Positions 59,395 to 60,000 of a DNA stretch of 60,000 nt are shown piece after piece. Position 1 is the stretch's first letter. The number at the start of each line of letters is the position of its first letter. The translations under genes and the position numbers were made by a program. The notes below the pieces were generated by a model. That model did no database searches. It was not told the DNA's origin and saw only the letters and a program-made list of their open reading frames with translations. Source of the DNA: Cryptomeria japonica (taxonomy: Eukaryota; Streptophyta; Pinopsida; Cupressales; Cupressaceae); assembly GCF_030272615.1 (NCBI RefSeq), contig NC_081412.1, forward strand, positions 665,988,352 through 666,048,351, given 5' to 3'.

Positions 59395-60000
59395 TTATCC
59401 CCCCCCCCAAAAGAAAAAGTCATCTTCTAGACGACAAGTAATCATCAAGTAATATCTGGAAAGACTAATGACAAGAGTGTAGGACAAGACTTGTACTGGA
59501 CAACCCCAACATGTAGTGTACTTGCCAAATCAAAAGGGGGTTTGGGGGCAATGCCCCCAACGGGGTCAAGGGGCAGTGCTCCTTGCGGGGGTCTGTGGGT
59601 AGCTCCACATGGAACTCCATGGTGCACATGATTTTTATGATTTTTGAGACGCCAAAAACATGAAGCCAAACAATAGTCTCCAGTGAGAGTCTATCCCGCA
59701 CGACCCAGGTGGCACCTCCATGTACGGCTCCCAACTTCCTCTCTGGTGATTATTTTTTGCAATTTCTGGCTCAAAGCCATACGACGTGCGGTCTGGACCA
59801 CGTACAGACCACCTCTTCTCTTCGTACAGTAATTGTTTCTCTTTTGTCCAGGTCTGACCATACGGAATTACTTTCGCACCAAATTCCATTCCAAAATGGT
59901 CACCATACAAACTTTCTGCATGCTTTGATTATTTCTTCGTACGGATGTTGTACAAATTTCTTCCTTCAGGTAATTCCGTACGGATTCTCTCCAGTCTTGT
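59395..60000 (-). mobile_element. Further Gypsy-1-type internal sequence
   Basis: 'ttatccccccccccaaaagaaaaagtc' is a reverse-complement polypurine tract, and the next 30 bp resemble 21005-21040, the internal side of the left LTR. At 59530-59600 G/C-rich 'gggggcaatgcccccaacgggg' palindromes occur, and at 59765-59995 'cgtacgg' words. This suggests a second internal region joined in tandem to the same LTR. It continues past the window end. Confidence 0.45.

Noticed and set aside
59399-59410. Run of C bases
   Set aside because: It fits the polypurine tract of a - strand element and may be inflated by sequencing error. It is not a separate feature.

Overview
This window looks like nuclear DNA from a large-genome land plant, most plausibly a gymnosperm such as a conifer. 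Two exons of a plant-type folate gene sit in a sea of nested LTR retrotransposons, and several elements have very large LTR-like ends. No bacterial operon, rRNA, tRNA or CRISPR array was seen. The species call is inference.

The only host gene supported is a dihydrofolate synthase / folylpolyglutamate synthase family gene on the + strand. Exon A (18260-18357) carries the ATP-binding loop GTKGKGST, and exon B (19807-19957) carries SPHLKTIRERI. They join in frame across a 1.45-kb intron. Upstream and downstream exons were not found, so the flanking introns either exceed the window or the gene is a fragment. If it is intact, the whole 20-60 kb retrotransposon block lies in one intron.

Left block (1-14.5 kb): a small gag-like non-autonomous copia relic (- strand, about 1-2000). 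Then comes a decayed + strand copia element whose LTR is split by giant LTR-like unit A (2832-6954, TSD gtgct) and whose gag is split by unit D (7782-13950, TSD ggcac). D is itself split by unit L1 (9266-12915, TSD cattt).

Right block (20.6-60 kb): a decayed - strand non-chromoviral Gypsy element (Gypsy-1, about 20.6-59.4 kb). It is interrupted by a solo LTR (21901-23058, TSD catgc), giant unit B (25153-29693, TSD gaggg) and a second - strand Gypsy (Gypsy-2, chromodomain type, outer ends 35015-58661, TSD aaata). Inside Gypsy-2 lie giant unit C (ends 45166), a Gypsy-3 5' end (gag, PBS, LTR, 45167-46675), unit L2 (46676-58441) and, within L2, a near-complete + strand copia element (49246-55340).

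The most unusual observations are structural. (1) Units A and B carry a 33-bp imperfect palindrome repeated at a strict 166-167 bp spacing. (2) The copia element has a run of hairpins between RNase H and the 3' LTR, in which loop sequences are conserved while stems change but remain complementary. (3) Both copia LTRs start next to a perfect 21-bp inverted repeat. (4) L2 carries a decayed protein-coding region of unrecognised family upstream of its promoter-like TATA box. Recent 49-376 bp tandem duplications recur in the coding parts of several elements.
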